In this document: positions 24,082 through 34,400 of the stretch, one piece after another | Numbering within the stretch: the first letter of the stretch is position 1 | How the letters are laid out: each line of letters begins with the position of its first letter | NCBI RefSeq assembly: GCF_000721495.1 | Contig: NZ_JOHY01000034.1 | Span: forward strand, 62,001-126,000 | Length of the DNA stretch: 64,000 nt | DNA from: Streptomyces sp. NRRL F-5123 | GTDB taxonomy: Bacteria > Actinomycetota > Actinomycetes > Streptomycetales > Streptomycetaceae | Reading direction: 5' to 3' | Notes under the pieces: generated by a model | Seen by the model: only the letters and a program-made list of their open reading frames with translations | Database searches by the model: none | Told to the model about the DNA's origin: nothing | Position numbers and translations under genes: made by a program

Positions 24082-25740
24082 ATGCCCTCCTCCGCTCCCC
24101 CGTCCCCGTCCGCTCCCCCGTCCCCGTCCTCACCGTCCTCACCGCCCTCCCCGCCGCAGCCGGATCCGCGGCGCTGGCTCGCGCTCGTCGCACTGGCCCT
24201 GAGCATGCTCGTGCTCAGCTTCGACACCACGATCCTCAACGTCGCCCTGCCGACGATGGCCGACGAGATCGGCGCCACCACCGGCGACATGCAGTGGATC
24301 GTCGACTCCTACACCGTCGTCTTCGCCGCCGCGATGCTGCCCGCCGGGCTCCTCGGCGACCGCTTCGGACGGCGCCGGATGCTCATCGCCGGGCTCGCGG
24401 TCTTCCTCGCCGGGTCGGTCCTGGGCTCGCTGGTCGGCAGCCCCGGCGGGGTCATCGTCGCCCGCACGGTGATGGGCCTCGGCGGCGCCTTCGTCATGCC
24501 GCTCGCGCTCTCCGTGATCCCCGGGCTGTTCGGCCCCGCCGAGCGGCCCCGGGCCGTGGCGATCGCCAGCACCGCGGTCGCCTTCGGCATGCCGCTCGGG
24601 CCGATCATCGGCGGTGCGCTGCTGAAGAGCTTCTGGTGGGGCTCGGTCTTCCTGGTCAACATCCCGCTGGTCGCACTCGCCATCGTCGCGTGCGTGTGGC
24701 TGCTGCCCGAAACCCGCGACCCGGCCGCCCCGCGCGTGCGCGTCACCAGCACCTTCTGCGCCGCCGCGGGGCTCGGCGCGCTCGTCTACGGCATCATCGA
24801 GGCGCCCGGCCGCGGCTGGGGCGACCCGGTGGTGGCCGCCGCGCTCGCCACGGGGGCGCTGCTGCTGGCCGTCCTCGTGCTGCGCGAGCGCCGGGTGGCG
24901 CGACCGATGCTGGACATGAGCCTGCTGCGGCAGCGCGGCTTCCTGTGGAACGCCGTCGCCGCCACGCTGGTGAGCTTCATCCTCACCGGCATGGTCTTCG
25001 TGCTGCCCTCGTACCTGCAGAGCGCCCTCGGCCATGACGCGCTCGGCACGGGGCTGCGGCTGCTGCCGATGATGGGCGGGCTGACGGTCGCCGCCCGGCT
25101 CGCCCCCGCGCTCGTCGCGAAGTCGGGCCCGCGCCCGGTGATCACCGCGGGCCTGCTGGTGCTCGCCGCGGGCGGCTTCCTCGGCGCCACCACCTCCACG
25201 GGGGACGGCTACGGGCGGATCGCGGTGTGGCTGGCCGTCGCCGGGGCGGGGCTGGGGCTCAGCGTCGTCCCGTCCATGAACGGCGCGCTCGGCGCGCTCC
25301 CCCGCGAGCGCGCCGGCAGCGGGTCCGGGCTGCTCCAGACGCTGCGGCAGACGGGCGCGGCCGTGGGCGTCGCTGTCCTCGGCAGCGTCCTGGCCGCGGC
25401 CTACCGCAGCCGTCTCGACACGGCGGGCCTGTCGCCGGACGCCGCGCACGCGGCCCGCGAGTCGCTGGTCGGCGCGCACGCGGTGGCCGTACGTACCGGG
25501 CACCAGGCCCTCGCCGCGTCGGCGGACGCGGCCTACGCGCACGGCATGGACGTCGCGCTCGCCGTGTGCGGGGCGGCCGCGCTGGCGGCTGGACTGCTGC
25601 TGGCGGCCCTCCTGCCGAACCCGCGGCCGGGGCGGGCGGACACGAAGGCGGCGGAGGGCGCGTCCGCTTCGCCGGGCGCGGAGGGCGCTGCGGGCGCGGC
25701 CGGGGCGCTCGCCGAGCCGCGGGCGGATGCCCGACAATGA
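24082..25740 (+). CDS. MFS drug/H+ antiporter, DHA2 (14-TM) family
   Basis: 552 residues. A Ser/Pro-rich N-terminal tail of about 28 residues precedes about 14 hydrophobic helices. Motifs: LDxT-type start of TM1 (SFDTTILNVALPTMA), motif A GDRFGRRRMLI, motif C-like AFGMPLGPIIGGAL, and the DHA2 pattern GSGSGLLQTLRQTGAAVGVAVLGS. The closest functional group is the EmrB/QacA exporters of drugs or metabolites; the substrate is unknown. ATG 24082 follows GCAGGAG. The downstream tetR overlaps its 3' end by 14 nt, forming a two-gene regulated unit. Confidence 0.9.
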   Translation: MPSSAPPSPSAPPSPSSPSSPPSPPQPDPRRWLALVALALSMLVLSFDTTILNVALPTMADEIGATTGDMQWIVDSYTVVFAAAMLPAGLLGDRFGRRRMLIAGLAVFLAGSVLGSLVGSPGGVIVARTVMGLGGAFVMPLALSVIPGLFGPAERPRAVAIASTAVAFGMPLGPIIGGALLKSFWWGSVFLVNIPLVALAIVACVWLLPETRDPAAPRVRVTSTFCAAAGLGALVYGIIEAPGRGWGDPVVAAALATGALLLAVLVLRERRVARPMLDMSLLRQRGFLWNAVAATLVSFILTGMVFVLPSYLQSALGHDALGTGLRLLPMMGGLTVAARLAPALVAKSGPRPVITAGLLVLAAGGFLGATTSTGDGYGRIAVWLAVAGAGLGLSVVPSMNGALGALPRERAGSGSGLLQTLRQTGAAVGVAVLGSVLAAAYRSRLDTAGLSPDAAHAARESLVGAHAVAVRTGHQALAASADAAYAHGMDVALAVCGAAALAAGLLLAALLPNPRPGRADTKAAEGASASPGAEGAAGAAGALAEPRADARQ

Positions 25741-26389
25741 GCACATGCCGCCCTACCCCTGCGACGACGCCCCCTCCACCGCCCCGCCCCGGCCCCCCAG
25801 CCTGCGCGAACGCAAGAAGGCGGCGACCCGGCAGGCGATCCGCAGGGCGGCCTACCGGCTCTTCGCGGAGCAGGGCTACGACGCCACGCCCGTGGACCGG
25901 ATCGCCGCTGAGGCGGACGTCTCACCGAGCACGGTCTTCCGGTACTTCCCCACCAAGGAGGACATCGTCCTGACGGACGACTACGACGCCGAGATGGCGG
26001 AGGTCCTGCGCGCCCGCCCGCTCGACGAGCGTCCCCTCGCGTCCGTGCGGCACGTCATGCACGCCGTCCTCGGCCGGGCGATGCGGGATCCGGACGGCCG
26101 CGAGGAGCTGATCCGGCGCGAGGAACTCGTCCGGGACGTCCCCGCGATCCGCGCCCGCGCGCACGAGAGCATGTCCGCGACCGGCCGGCTGCTCGGCGGC
26201 ATCATCGCCGAGCGCACCGGCCGGCGGGCGGACGATCTGGAGGTCCGGGTCTTCGCGGCGGCCGTCTTCGCGGCGCTGCACGAGGCGACGATGTACTGGC
26301 TGGAGCACGACCGCGACGAGGACTTCGTCCTGCTCCTCGACCGCACCCTGGCGATGCTGCGGCACGGCCTGGACCTGCGGACCCCTTGA
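25727..26389 (+). CDS. TetR family transcriptional regulator
   Basis: 220 residues. The N-terminal HTH is clear: [57 protein letters not shown]. The C-terminal domain is the MftR/TetR-C17-like alpha-helical ligand domain ([45 protein letters not shown]). It overlaps the pump gene and probably represses it. ATG 25745 is an alternative start. The 3' half is antisense to an aberrant extension of the thioredoxin-domain gene. Confidence 0.9.
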   Translation: MPDNEHMPPYPCDDAPSTAPPRPPSLRERKKAATRQAIRRAAYRLFAEQGYDATPVDRIAAEADVSPSTVFRYFPTKEDIVLTDDYDAEMAEVLRARPLDERPLASVRHVMHAVLGRAMRDPDGREELIRREELVRDVPAIRARAHESMSATGRLLGGIIAERTGRRADDLEVRVFAAAVFAALHEATMYWLEHDRDEDFVLLLDRTLAMLRHGLDLRTP

Positions 26390-28432
26390 CAACTGCCGCC
26401 CTACGCGGCCCCGCTCGCCGCGCACGCCCGTCCCGCCGCACGGCGGTGTGCGGCAGTGGCACCGGCCCGCACCGGCCTCGGCCGCACCCGCCGCCGAAGT
26501 GCTGGTGCTGTGACCGGGAGGGTTCACCGGCTTGCGACGCCCGGCACGGCACCTCGCTGCGTTGCCGCATCGACCGAGCAGGCCCGCTACGAGGCCGATC
26601 CGGTCGGCGGTGAGCGGATCGCCGGTGCCGCCCACGACGGCGACCTCGCGCGGCCCGTCGAGTGCGGCCTCCGCGACGGCCAGGCCCCAGCCGATGAACC
26701 GCGGCGCGCGCCCCGCGAGCGCGCCGACCACGCCGAGCGCCCGCTCGGCGGCACTGCGGTGCGGCTCCGCGCCGGTGTGCGCGGCGTACGACAGCAGCGC
26801 CCCGGCCGCCGCGGTCCAGCCCGAGGGCGTGGCGTTGTCGGTGGGGTCCTGCGGGCGCCGGATGAGGGTCTCGGCGTCGTCGGCGGTGTCGTAGAGGGTG
26901 CCGTCGTCGCCGGTGAAGTGGTGGAGGACGGAGTCCAGCAGCAGCCCGGCGAAGTCGAGCCAGACGCCCTCGCCGGTCACCGAGGAGAGCGCGAGGAAGC
27001 CCTCGGCGACGTCCGCGTAGTCCTCCAGCACGCCGTCGTTGGCGCCCGCGACGCCGTCCCGCGAGGTGCGGGTGAGGCGGCCGCGTCCGTCCATGTGCAC
27101 GCGCACCAGCAGGTCGGCCGCGTCCACCGCCGCCTGCACGAGGTCGGTGCGGTCGAAGTACGCCCCCGTCTCGGCGAGCGCCGCGATGGCCAGCCCGTTC
27201 CAGGCGGCGACCACCTTGTCGTCCCGCCCCGGCCGCGCCCGCCGGGCCCGCGCGCCGAGCAGCCGTTCGCGTACGGACGCGACGCGGGCGGCGTCCACCA
27301 CCCCGCCGCCCTGCGGGAGTTGCAGCACGGAGGCGCCCTCCTCGAAGGTGCCCTCGTCGGTGACGCCGAAGTAGTCGGCGGCGAACTTCCCGTCAGCCTC
27401 GCCCAGCTCGGCCGCGAGCTGCTCGGGCGTCCAGACGTAGTAGGCGCCTTCGGCGTGCCGGCCGCTGCCGTCGTCGCTGTCGGCGTCCAGCGCGGACGCG
27501 AAGCCGCCCTCGTCGGTGGCGAGTTCGCCGACGATGAAGTCCGCGGTCTCCAGGGCGATCCGCCGGGCCAGGTCCGAGCCGGTGGCGCGCCACAGATGCG
27601 CGTAAACCCTCGCCAACAGGGCGTTGTCGTACAGCATCTTCTCGAAGTGGGGCACGACCCACTCCCGGTCCACGCTGTAGCGGGCGAAGCCGCCGCCGAG
27701 CTGGTCGTAAATGCCACCGCGGGCCATCGCCTCGCACGTGTCCCGCGCCATCTGCAGCGCGCCCTCCGCGCCGGTGCGCGCGTGGTGCCGCAGCAGGAAC
27801 TCCAGCGCCATGGACGGCGGGAATTTCGGCGCCCCGCCGAACCCGCCCCGCCGCGCGTCGTACTCCCGCGTCAGCCCCAGCAGCGCGGCCCCCATCTCCG
27901 CCTCGCCGGGCAGCCCGTGGGCGTCGTACACCGGCCCCCGGTCGGCGAGGTCCCGCACGATCCGCCCCGCGACGTCCGCGACCTCCTCCCGCCGGTCCCG
28001 CCACGCCGCCACCACCCCGCGCAGCACCTCCATGAAGGCCGGCATGCCCTGCCGCGGCTTCGGCGGGAAGTAGGTCCCGAAGTAGAACGGCTCCCCCTCC
28101 GCCGTCAGGAACACCGTCATCGGCCACCCCCCCTGCCCGGTGGCCGCCTGCACCGCCTCCATGTACACCGCGTCGACGTCCGGCCGCTCCTCCCGGTCGA
28201 CCTTGACGGACACGAAGTGCTCGTTGAGATACGCCGCGGTCGCCTCGTCCTCGAACGACTCGTGCGCCATCACATGGCACCAGTGGCAGGCCGAATACCC
28301 CACACTCAGCAGCACCGGCACCCCCCGCCGCCGCGCCTCCCCGAACGCCTCGGGCCCCCACGGCCACCAGTCCACCGGGTTGTCGGCATGCTGCAACAGA
28401 TAGGGCGACGTGGCGTCCCCGAGTCGATTCAC
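25922..28432 (-). CDS. thioredoxin-domain (DUF255/YyaL-type) protein, 3' end replaced
   Basis: The first about 608 residues (down to about 26608) are the SSP411/YyaL family: [25 protein letters not shown], the thioredoxin-like [18 protein letters not shown] motif, and an alpha/alpha barrel ([49 protein letters not shown]). Family members end with about 60 more residues that usually include a CRHFTC-type motif; here the frame leaves the family after [11 protein letters not shown] and enters repeat R3 ([24 protein letters not shown]). The native stop is gone and the frame continues to 25922, antisense through half of tetR, giving 836 codons. Probably truncated or unstable in function. Confidence 0.7.
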   Translation of the reverse strand: MNRLGDATSPYLLQHADNPVDWWPWGPEAFGEARRRGVPVLLSVGYSACHWCHVMAHESFEDEATAAYLNEHFVSVKVDREERPDVDAVYMEAVQAATGQGGWPMTVFLTAEGEPFYFGTYFPPKPRQGMPAFMEVLRGVVAAWRDRREEVADVAGRIVRDLADRGPVYDAHGLPGEAEMGAALLGLTREYDARRGGFGGAPKFPPSMALEFLLRHHARTGAEGALQMARDTCEAMARGGIYDQLGGGFARYSVDREWVVPHFEKMLYDNALLARVYAHLWRATGSDLARRIALETADFIVGELATDEGGFASALDADSDDGSGRHAEGAYYVWTPEQLAAELGEADGKFAADYFGVTDEGTFEEGASVLQLPQGGGVVDAARVASVRERLLGARARRARPGRDDKVVAAWNGLAIAALAETGAYFDRTDLVQAAVDAADLLVRVHMDGRGRLTRTSRDGVAGANDGVLEDYADVAEGFLALSSVTGEGVWLDFAGLLLDSVLHHFTGDDGTLYDTADDAETLIRRPQDPTDNATPSGWTAAAGALLSYAAHTGAEPHRSAAERALGVVGALAGRAPRFIGWGLAVAEAALDGPREVAVVGGTGDPLTADRIGLVAGLLGRCGNAARCRAGRRKPVNPPGHSTSTSAAGAAEAGAGRCHCRTPPCGGTGVRGERGRVGRQLSRGPQVQAVPQHRQGAVEEQDEVLVAVVLQPVHRRLVQRREDGRREDPDLQIVRPPAGALGDDAAEQPAGRGHALVRAGADRGDVPDEFLAPDQLLAAVRIPHRPAEDGVHDVPHGREGTLVERAGAQDLRHLGVVVVRQDDVLLGGEVPEDRAR
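26435..26454. terminator. small hairpin after tetR
   Basis: GCCGCAC-GGCGGT-GTGCGGC, a 7-bp stem 45 nt after the tetR stop and before repeat R3. Possibly the original bidirectional terminator between tetR and the convergent gene. Confidence 0.5.
26505..26607. repeat. R3 repeat, copy A, at the broken 3' end of the thioredoxin-domain gene
   Basis: About 100 bp shared with 46894-46989. GTGCTGTGACCGGGAGGGTT (26505-26524) is identical and in the same orientation; the next 23 bp differ only by transitions except at the final base; the 34-bp block 26570-26603 matches 46956-46989 at 32 of 34 positions but in the opposite orientation. It begins exactly where the homology of the thioredoxin-domain protein to its family ends. 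Confidence 0.8.
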
Positions 28433-28553
28433 GCGGCCACCCTCTCACGCCCCCCGCCCGGGGCGCCGCCCTTGCCGCACGGTGTTGCAACCCCGCGTCC
28501 CGTAGCCTGGTCCGGACAGCAGGGTGCCCGCTCGGCGACGGAGGAGGTACGCC

Positions 28554-29123
28554 GTGAGCGCGGGGATGATCACGCCGGCATGGATGCACGAGCTGGTGAC
28601 CGCCGAGCAGTACGAATCCTGGTCGCCCGAGCAGTGCGCCGGTATCGAGGTCGTGGACGGAATCGTCGTCGTGAGCCCGAGCGTGTCCAAGTGGCACAAC
28701 CGCCTCGCCCGTATCCTCGCCAACGCACTCGACGCGGCGGGCGGTGCCGAGTGGAACGCGGACACGGACTTCGACGTCCGCCTCCAGGACGTCCCGCTGA
28801 TCAACCGGCGCCCCGACGTCGTGGTCTACCGGGCGGACACCATCGACGTCACGCCGACCCGGCCGGCGCACGTGCTGCTGCTGGTCGAGGTCGTCTCCCC
28901 CGGTTCGGAGACCACCGACCGGGTGGTCAAGCTCCAGCAGTACGCCCGCGCGGGTGTTCCCTTCTACTGGCGGATCGAGCAGTCCGCGGGCACGGTGCCG
29001 CTGGTGTACACCTACCTGCTGGACCAGGCGAGCGACACCTACCGGGAGGGCGAGGTCTTCACCGGCGTGGTCAAGGCGGCCGTCCCCTTCGCCGTGGACA
29101 TCGACCTCACGAACCTGGGCTGA
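28554..29123 (+). CDS. Uma2 family (DUF820) restriction-endonuclease-fold protein
   Basis: 189 residues. A PD-(D/E)xK-type core is visible: VVVSPSVSKWHNRLARILANAL, RRPDVVVYRADTID (acidic residue of the site), and LLVEVVSPGSETTDRVVKLQQYARAGVPFYWRIE with the E-x-V...K pattern. Uma2 proteins are abundant in Streptomyces and cyanobacteria, with unknown targets. GTG 28554 has GGAGG 8 nt upstream. Divergent from the thioredoxin-domain gene. Confidence 0.88.
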   Translation: MSAGMITPAWMHELVTAEQYESWSPEQCAGIEVVDGIVVVSPSVSKWHNRLARILANALDAAGGAEWNADTDFDVRLQDVPLINRRPDVVVYRADTIDVTPTRPAHVLLLVEVVSPGSETTDRVVKLQQYARAGVPFYWRIEQSAGTVPLVYTYLLDQASDTYREGEVFTGVVKAAVPFAVDIDLTNLG

Positions 29124-29249
29124 CCCGGCCGGAAAAATTTTCTCCCGCCGTGTCGAAACGGCCGGGTCCCGTTCGACGCACTGGTGAGGGCGCGGGAGAG
29201 CGCCCCCCGGCCGGAGGCCGGAGCACCGAGCGGAACCCAGGAGAACACT

Positions 29250-29606
29250 GTGCGTTACATGATGCTGCTGCGGCTCGACCCCACCAAGGCGCCCAGCGAG
29301 GGGCCCAGCCCGGAGCTGATGGAGGAGATGGGGAAGCTGCTGGAGGACATGGCCAAGGCGGGGGTCATGCTCGACACCGGGGGGCTGCGGGCCAGCGAGC
29401 CGGCGTCGGTGATCCGGCAGGTCAAGGGGAAGCAGACGGTGCTGGACGGGCCGTTCACCGAGGCCAAGGAGGTCATCGGGGGGTACGCGATCATCCAGGC
29501 CAAGTCGCTGGAGGAGGCCACCCAGTGGGCCTCGCGCTTCCTCGCCATCCACGGCGACGAGTGGGAGATCGAGGCCGAGGTGCGGCTCGTGGAGGAGCCC
29601 GAGTAG
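29250..29606 (+). CDS. YCII/DGPF-domain protein paired with an ECF sigma factor
   Basis: 118 residues. It starts VRYMMLLRLD and carries the family motif VLDGPFTEAKEVIGGYAIIQAKSLEEATQWA, the DGPF signature that is genetically linked to ECF42 sigma factors. GTG 29250 has AGGAG 6 nt upstream. Located directly before the ECF42 gene in the same orientation, so it is a probable partner or target. DGPF proteins have an unclear biochemical role; a link to drug or stress response has been proposed for this group. Confidence 0.9.
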   Translation: MRYMMLLRLDPTKAPSEGPSPELMEEMGKLLEDMAKAGVMLDTGGLRASEPASVIRQVKGKQTVLDGPFTEAKEVIGGYAIIQAKSLEEATQWASRFLAIHGDEWEIEAEVRLVEEPE

Positions 29607-29614
29607 CGCGCGAC

Positions 29615-29645
29615 GCGGGGCGTCGGCTTTGCGCCGGCGCCCCGC
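29615..29645 (+). terminator. hairpin between the DGPF and ECF genes
   Basis: GCGGGGCGTCGGC / GCCGGCGCCCCGC, a 13-bp stem with one T-G pair and a TTTGC loop, starting 9 nt after the DGPF stop and directly abutting the next palindrome (29646-29677). Confidence 0.65.
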
Positions 29646-29677
29646 GGCTGCTGTCATGGGTGCCCATGACAGCAGCC
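29646..29677. promoter_or_regulatory. 32-bp perfect palindrome across the ECF sigma start codon
   Basis: Arms GGCTGCTGTCATGGG and CCCATGACAGCAGCC (15 bp each, perfect) with a 2-nt centre. The right arm contains the ATG (29666) of the ECF42 gene. It could be an operator or an RNA hairpin that hides the start codon; no Shine-Dalgarno sequence is present upstream. Confidence 0.65.
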
Positions 29678-30958
29678 GAGGACCAGCAAGCGCGGCGCGC
29701 GGTCGAAGCCGTCTGGCGCATCGAGTCGCCGCGGCTGGTCGCGGGGCTCACCCGGCTCGTCCACGACATCGGCGTCGCCGAGGAACTCGCACAGGACGCG
29801 CTGGTCGCCGCGCTGGAGCAGTGGCCGCACGAGGGCGTGCCGCGCAACCCCGGCGCCTGGCTCATGACCACCGCGAAGCGCCGCGGCATCGACCTCGTCC
29901 GCCGCAACGAGGCCTTCGCCCGCAAGCTGCGGCTGCTCGGCCACGAGCTGGAGATCGCCCAGGGCGCGGCCGTCTTCGAGCAGCCCGCGGACACCGGCGA
30001 GGCCATCGAGGACGACCTGCTGCGGCTCGTCTTCGTCGCCTGCCACCCCGTGCTGTCCCGCGAGGCGCGCCTCGCCCTCACCCTCCGGCTGCTCGGCGGG
30101 CTCACCACCGACGAGATCGCCCGCGCCTTCCTCGTCGCCGAACCCACCGTCGCCCAGCGCATCGTGCGCGCCAAACGCACCCTCGCCAAGGAGAAGGTGC
30201 CCTTCGAGGTGCCGTACGGGGCCGAGCTCGCGGAGCGGCTCGCGTCCGTACTGGAGGTCGTCTACCTCATCTTCAACGAGGGCTACTCCGCGACCGCCGG
30301 GGACGACTGGATGCGGCCCGCGCTCTGCGAGGACGCCCTGCGGCTGGCCCGCGTGCTCCAGGGGCTGCTGCCCGCCGAGCCCGAAGTCCACGGGCTCGCC
30401 GCGCTGCTGGAGGTCCAGGCCTCCCGGTCCGCCGCCCGCACCGCGCCCGACGGCACCCCCGTCACCCTCCTGGAGCAGGACCGCAGACGGTGGGACCGGC
30501 TCCTCATCCACCGCGGCTTCGCCGCACTCGCCCGCGCCGACGCCGCCGCCCGCGCACGCGGCACCGATCCCGGGCCCTACGCGCTCCAGGCCGCCATCGC
30601 CGCGTGCCACGCCCAGGCGGTCCGGGCCGAGGACACGGACTGGGCCCGCATCGCCGACCTCTACCGCGCGCTGGGCGCTGCGGCGCCCTCCCCCGTGGTC
30701 GAGCTCAACCGGGCGGTCGCCGTCGGCATGGCGGACGGCCCCGCCGCCGGCCTCGCCCTCGCGGACGCGGTCGCCGCGGACGGGGCTCTTGACGACTACC
30801 ACCTGCTGCCCAGCGTCCGGGGCGACCTCCTCGCCCGACTCGGCCGCACGTCCGCCGCCCGCGCCGAATTCGCCAGGGCCGCCGCTCTCACCCGCAACTC
30901 CGCCGAGCGCGCCCTCCTCCTCCGCCGCGCCGCCACCCTCCCCTCCGGGGAGGAGTAG
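29666..30958 (+). CDS. ECF42-type RNA polymerase sigma factor with C-terminal extension
   Basis: 430 residues. Sigma2 region RRAVEAVWRIESPRLVAGLTRLVHDIGVAEELAQDALVAALEQW...PGAWLMTTAKRRGIDLVRR, sigma4 region LLRLVFVACHPVLSREARLALTLRLLGGLTTDEIARAFLVAEPTVAQRIVRAKRTL, then the ECF42 C-terminal domain (VLEVVYLIFNEGYSA) with TPR-like helices to the end. This class has no anti-sigma factor; the C-terminal domain is thought to control activity. Start ATG 29666 lacks a ribosome site and lies in a palindrome; GTG 29660 is an alternative. Confidence 0.92.
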   Translation: MTAAEDQQARRAVEAVWRIESPRLVAGLTRLVHDIGVAEELAQDALVAALEQWPHEGVPRNPGAWLMTTAKRRGIDLVRRNEAFARKLRLLGHELEIAQGAAVFEQPADTGEAIEDDLLRLVFVACHPVLSREARLALTLRLLGGLTTDEIARAFLVAEPTVAQRIVRAKRTLAKEKVPFEVPYGAELAERLASVLEVVYLIFNEGYSATAGDDWMRPALCEDALRLARVLQGLLPAEPEVHGLAALLEVQASRSAARTAPDGTPVTLLEQDRRRWDRLLIHRGFAALARADAAARARGTDPGPYALQAAIAACHAQAVRAEDTDWARIADLYRALGAAAPSPVVELNRAVAVGMADGPAAGLALADAVAADGALDDYHLLPSVRGDLLARLGRTSAARAEFARAAALTRNSAERALLLRRAATLPSGEE

Positions 30959-30967
30959 GAGCCTCCC

Positions 30968-31217
30968 CACCTGTGGGGGTGCCCGCGCCCCTGCACGTAC
31001 GTCGGCGGCTTCCCCGCCGCGGGGGTTTCCCGCGCCTGGCGGCGCGGGTGTTTCCCACCCCCACCACCCGTGCAGGTAGTAGCGACAGCTTCTGTCCACC
31101 TGTGGGACGACTCGCCGTCGGGGGCGAACCGCAGTCCCCCGCACACTCACCCCCACCGGCAGGCAGCCGCCAACGAGACCCCGGGAGGGGGACGATCCGG
31201 GGGTGCCCCCGCAGGAG
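30968..31217. repeat. R2 dispersed repeat, copy 2
   Basis: Second copy of the repeat at 17484-17845, in the same orientation, with CGGGTGTTTCCCACCCCCAC, TTCTGTCCACCTGTGGG, CCGTCGGGGGCGAACCGCAG and ACGAGACCCCGGGAGGGGGA in the same order; the middle insertion and the block duplication are absent. It runs straight into an R1-type segment. No gene. Confidence 0.75.
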
Positions 31218-31330
31218 TGGGGGCACCTCCCAGGCGAAGCCATGGGGGAGAACTGCGCGAGCAACCCCCACCGGCGGAAGCTCGCGCAACAACCGCACCG
31301 CGCGGAACGAAGCGTCCCCACGTAACAGAC
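31217..31330. repeat. R1-type half repeat with mini-palindrome
   Basis: A mini-element (GGGGGCACCTCCCAGGCGAA and CCATGGGGGAG) followed by AACTGCGCGAGCAACCCCCA, CCGGCGGAAGCTCGCGCA. It lies between R2 and the promoter region of the TPR gene. In 31331-31420 no clear promoter was recognised. Confidence 0.7.
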
Positions 31331-31420
31331 TTGGGACGAATCCGGGCCCGAGCCACGCGCTTGGCGCGCACCGTGAGCGGGCACGAAACCCACTCGACCA
31401 ACCATCCGGGGGAGGATGCT

Positions 31421-34400
31421 GTGCCGGAGTCACGTATCGCGCTGCGGGAGACGGACCGCGCCGCGGCCGAGCGGCTGTTGGCGCGGGTGGCAGCGGAGCT
31501 GGGCGCCGCGGACACCGCGCCGCAGGTGCGCGCCGCGCGGGAGCGGTTCGACGAGATCACGGGCGCCGCGGCGGGCGAGTACGCCGCGTACCGGCGAGCG
31601 CTGGAGGCGGGCCCCGCGGGGCACCCGGCACCGCGCGGGGCGGCCGGCGCGGGCGGGCGGACGGCGGGCGGCGTGGCCACCGGAGTGGCCGCGCTGACCG
31701 CGTTCGGGGTGGACGTGGGGCAGGGCCTCTCCTTGGGCGCCGCTCTGGCGACGGGCGCGGCGGTCGGAGCCGCGGGCGTCGCGGCGCTCGGGACGGCGGC
31801 GGCCCGCGGCCGGGCGGCCCGGCGCGCGGCGAGCGCCGACGAACGCACCGCACCCGGCGGCGCGGAGCAGCTGCGCCTGTTGTGGCTCGCGGCCCTGGAG
31901 CGCCGCGGCATCCGCCCCTTCCTCGAAGCGGAGGCGGAGGCAGCGGCGGCAGCCCCCACCGGAACCCCCACCGGATCCCCCACCAGCGCCTCCACCCCCT
32001 CCCCCCGCGGCGCCGAAGACCGTCCGGCACCCTCCACGAAGGGCACGGGCAGGAGCGGCCTGCCCGAGCAGCCCTCACCCCCCTCGGCAGCCGAGGACGG
32101 GGGCGGCGGCCCCACGAGCCCCGAACCCGCCGCCGGGAGGCACCCGGCCGCGAAGAAGTCCACCCCCCTCGTGCAGCTCGTGCGCACTGCCACGGACCTG
32201 CCCAAGGGGCGCCGCCCCGGCGGCCCGGGTGCGGACCGCAGTGCCGCGGCCCGCACCCGGGCCGTACTGGACGGGTCGTTCGGGCAGCTTCCCGTCGTGG
32301 ACGGGCCTTTCGCGGGCCGCGAGGAGGACCTCGCGTTCATCACGCGCGCGGTCCAGCACTCCCGCGCCCAGGTCGCCGTCCAGCCCACCGTGGTGGTGCT
32401 GCACGGCGACCCGGGCAGCGGCCGCACGTCGCTCGCGGTGCGCGCGGCACGGCAGTTGAAGGACCAGTTCCGCGGCGCGTGCGTCGTGGACCTGCGGGGC
32501 GCGGACGAGTCGCGTACCGCCCTTCCGACGCGGGACGCGCTGCTGCACCTGCTCAACCGGCTGGGCGCGCCACGCGAGCAGCTGCTCTTCCGGGACCGCC
32601 AGGACCGGCAGGACAACCAGCAGCATCTGCGCCGGCTGAGCGAGCAGTACCAGCAGCATCTGACCGGCGTGCCGGTCGTGATCGTGCTGGACGACGCCAC
32701 CGACGCCGCGCAGGTCCAGGCGCTCGTGCCGGAGCGTTCGGAGAGCCTGGTGCTGGTGACCGCGCGCGAGCCGCTGGTACTGGACCTGCCGGAAGCGCGG
32801 GTCCACCACCGGGTGGTGGGCCCGCTGTCGCCCGCGGGCACGCACGCGCTGCTGCGCGGGCTGGCCGAGCCCGCGGGCCTGGAGGCGCCGGGCGCCACGC
32901 AGGCCGAGCGGATCGGCGCGCTGTGCGCGGGCCTGCCGCTGGCGTTGCGGATCGCGGGCGCCGCGCTCGCCGACCACCAGGGATACGACCAACTCGCCGG
33001 CGACATCGAGATGTTCGGCCCGCAGCCCGCGGTGGACCGGATACTGGCGCTGCGCTACCACGACCAGCCCGAGCCCAACCGCCGCCTGCTGCGGCGGCTC
33101 GCGCTCGCCGGCCGCTCCAGCTTCGGAGCCGCGGCGGCGGCCGCGCTGCTGGCCACCGACGACCAGGAGGCGGGCCGGCGGCTCGCCGAACTGGCGGCGG
33201 CCGGGCTGGTGGACCATGTGCGCGGCAGCCGCTACCGCCCGCACGACCTGGTGCGGGCCTTCGCGGCGGCGCGGCTGCTGGACGAGGAGGACCCGGCGGA
33301 GCGGGCGGCCGCGCACGAGCGGCTGATCATCTCGTACGCCGACCTGGCCAACACGGTGGTGCGGCTGGTGGAGGGCAAGACCTCGACGCGCGCCGGGCGC
33401 TTCGGGCAGTACGGGTTCGCGTCGCTGGAGGCGGCGCTGCGCTGGCTGGACGAGGAGTCCAGCTTCATCACGGCGGCGCTGCGCGAGACCGAGGGCGTCG
33501 ACCGGGCGGCGGTGCAGTCGCTGCTGGGGGCCCTGTGCGACTACTGCCTGCTGCGCGGCGACCTCTACCGGCTGGGCGAGATCAGCGAGCTGGCGCAGGC
33601 GCAGCAGGCCAGGACGTCCCGCGACGGCCAGGACGAGGACCGCTCGGTGCTGGTGCGCTCGGTGCAGTGGCGCACGGGCATCGCGGCCCGGCAGCTCGGC
33701 GAGCTGGACCGCGCCAAGTCGACGCTGAGCACCGTGGTGGACCTGTACTTCGAGGCGCAGCACCCGGCGGGCGCCGCCCGCGCGCTGGACAGCCTGGGCA
33801 TCACCCTGCACCACCAGGGCAACCTGCGCGAGGCCGAGGTGAAGCTGCGCGAGGCGCTGGCGATCCAGCAGACCCCGGAGCTGGAGGAGGACCGGGCCTG
33901 GACGATGCACGCGCTGGCCGCGGTGCTGCGCGACATGGGGCAGCTCGCGGGCGCGCTGGAGCTGCTGCACGAGTCGCTGGAGCTGCACCGGGCCAACGAG
34001 AGCGTGCAGGGCCAGGCGTGGGCGCACCTCCAGCTCGGCCAGGTGTATCTGCTGCTCGGCCGCCTCGACCGGGGCGAGCGCGAGCTGCGCGCCGCGGGCC
34101 AGGCGTACGCGCAGGCCCGCGACCCGCGCGGCACCGCCTGGACGACGACCCAGCTCGCCCGGGCCCGGCTGCTGCGCGGCGAGGCGCGCGAGGCGTCCGC
34201 CGACCTCGACGCCGCGGTCCAGCGGCACCGCGCGAGCGAGGACGCCCGCGGCGAGGCCTGGTCGCTGTACTACCTGGGCCTGGCGCTGGAGGAGAACGGC
34301 AGCACGGACGCGGCGCTGCGCACGCTGGAGCGCTCCCGGACGATGTTCTCCCGGATGCGGGACGTGTACGGGCTGGCGTGCGCCCGGCACAATTCCGCCC

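Noticed and set aside
26456..30958. Single plus-strand open frame of about 1500 codons
   Set aside because: Only the last 430 codons have protein character (ECF42 sigma factor). The rest is antisense to the thioredoxin-domain gene or out of frame with the Uma2 and DGPF genes; long open frames on the wrong strand are expected at this GC content.
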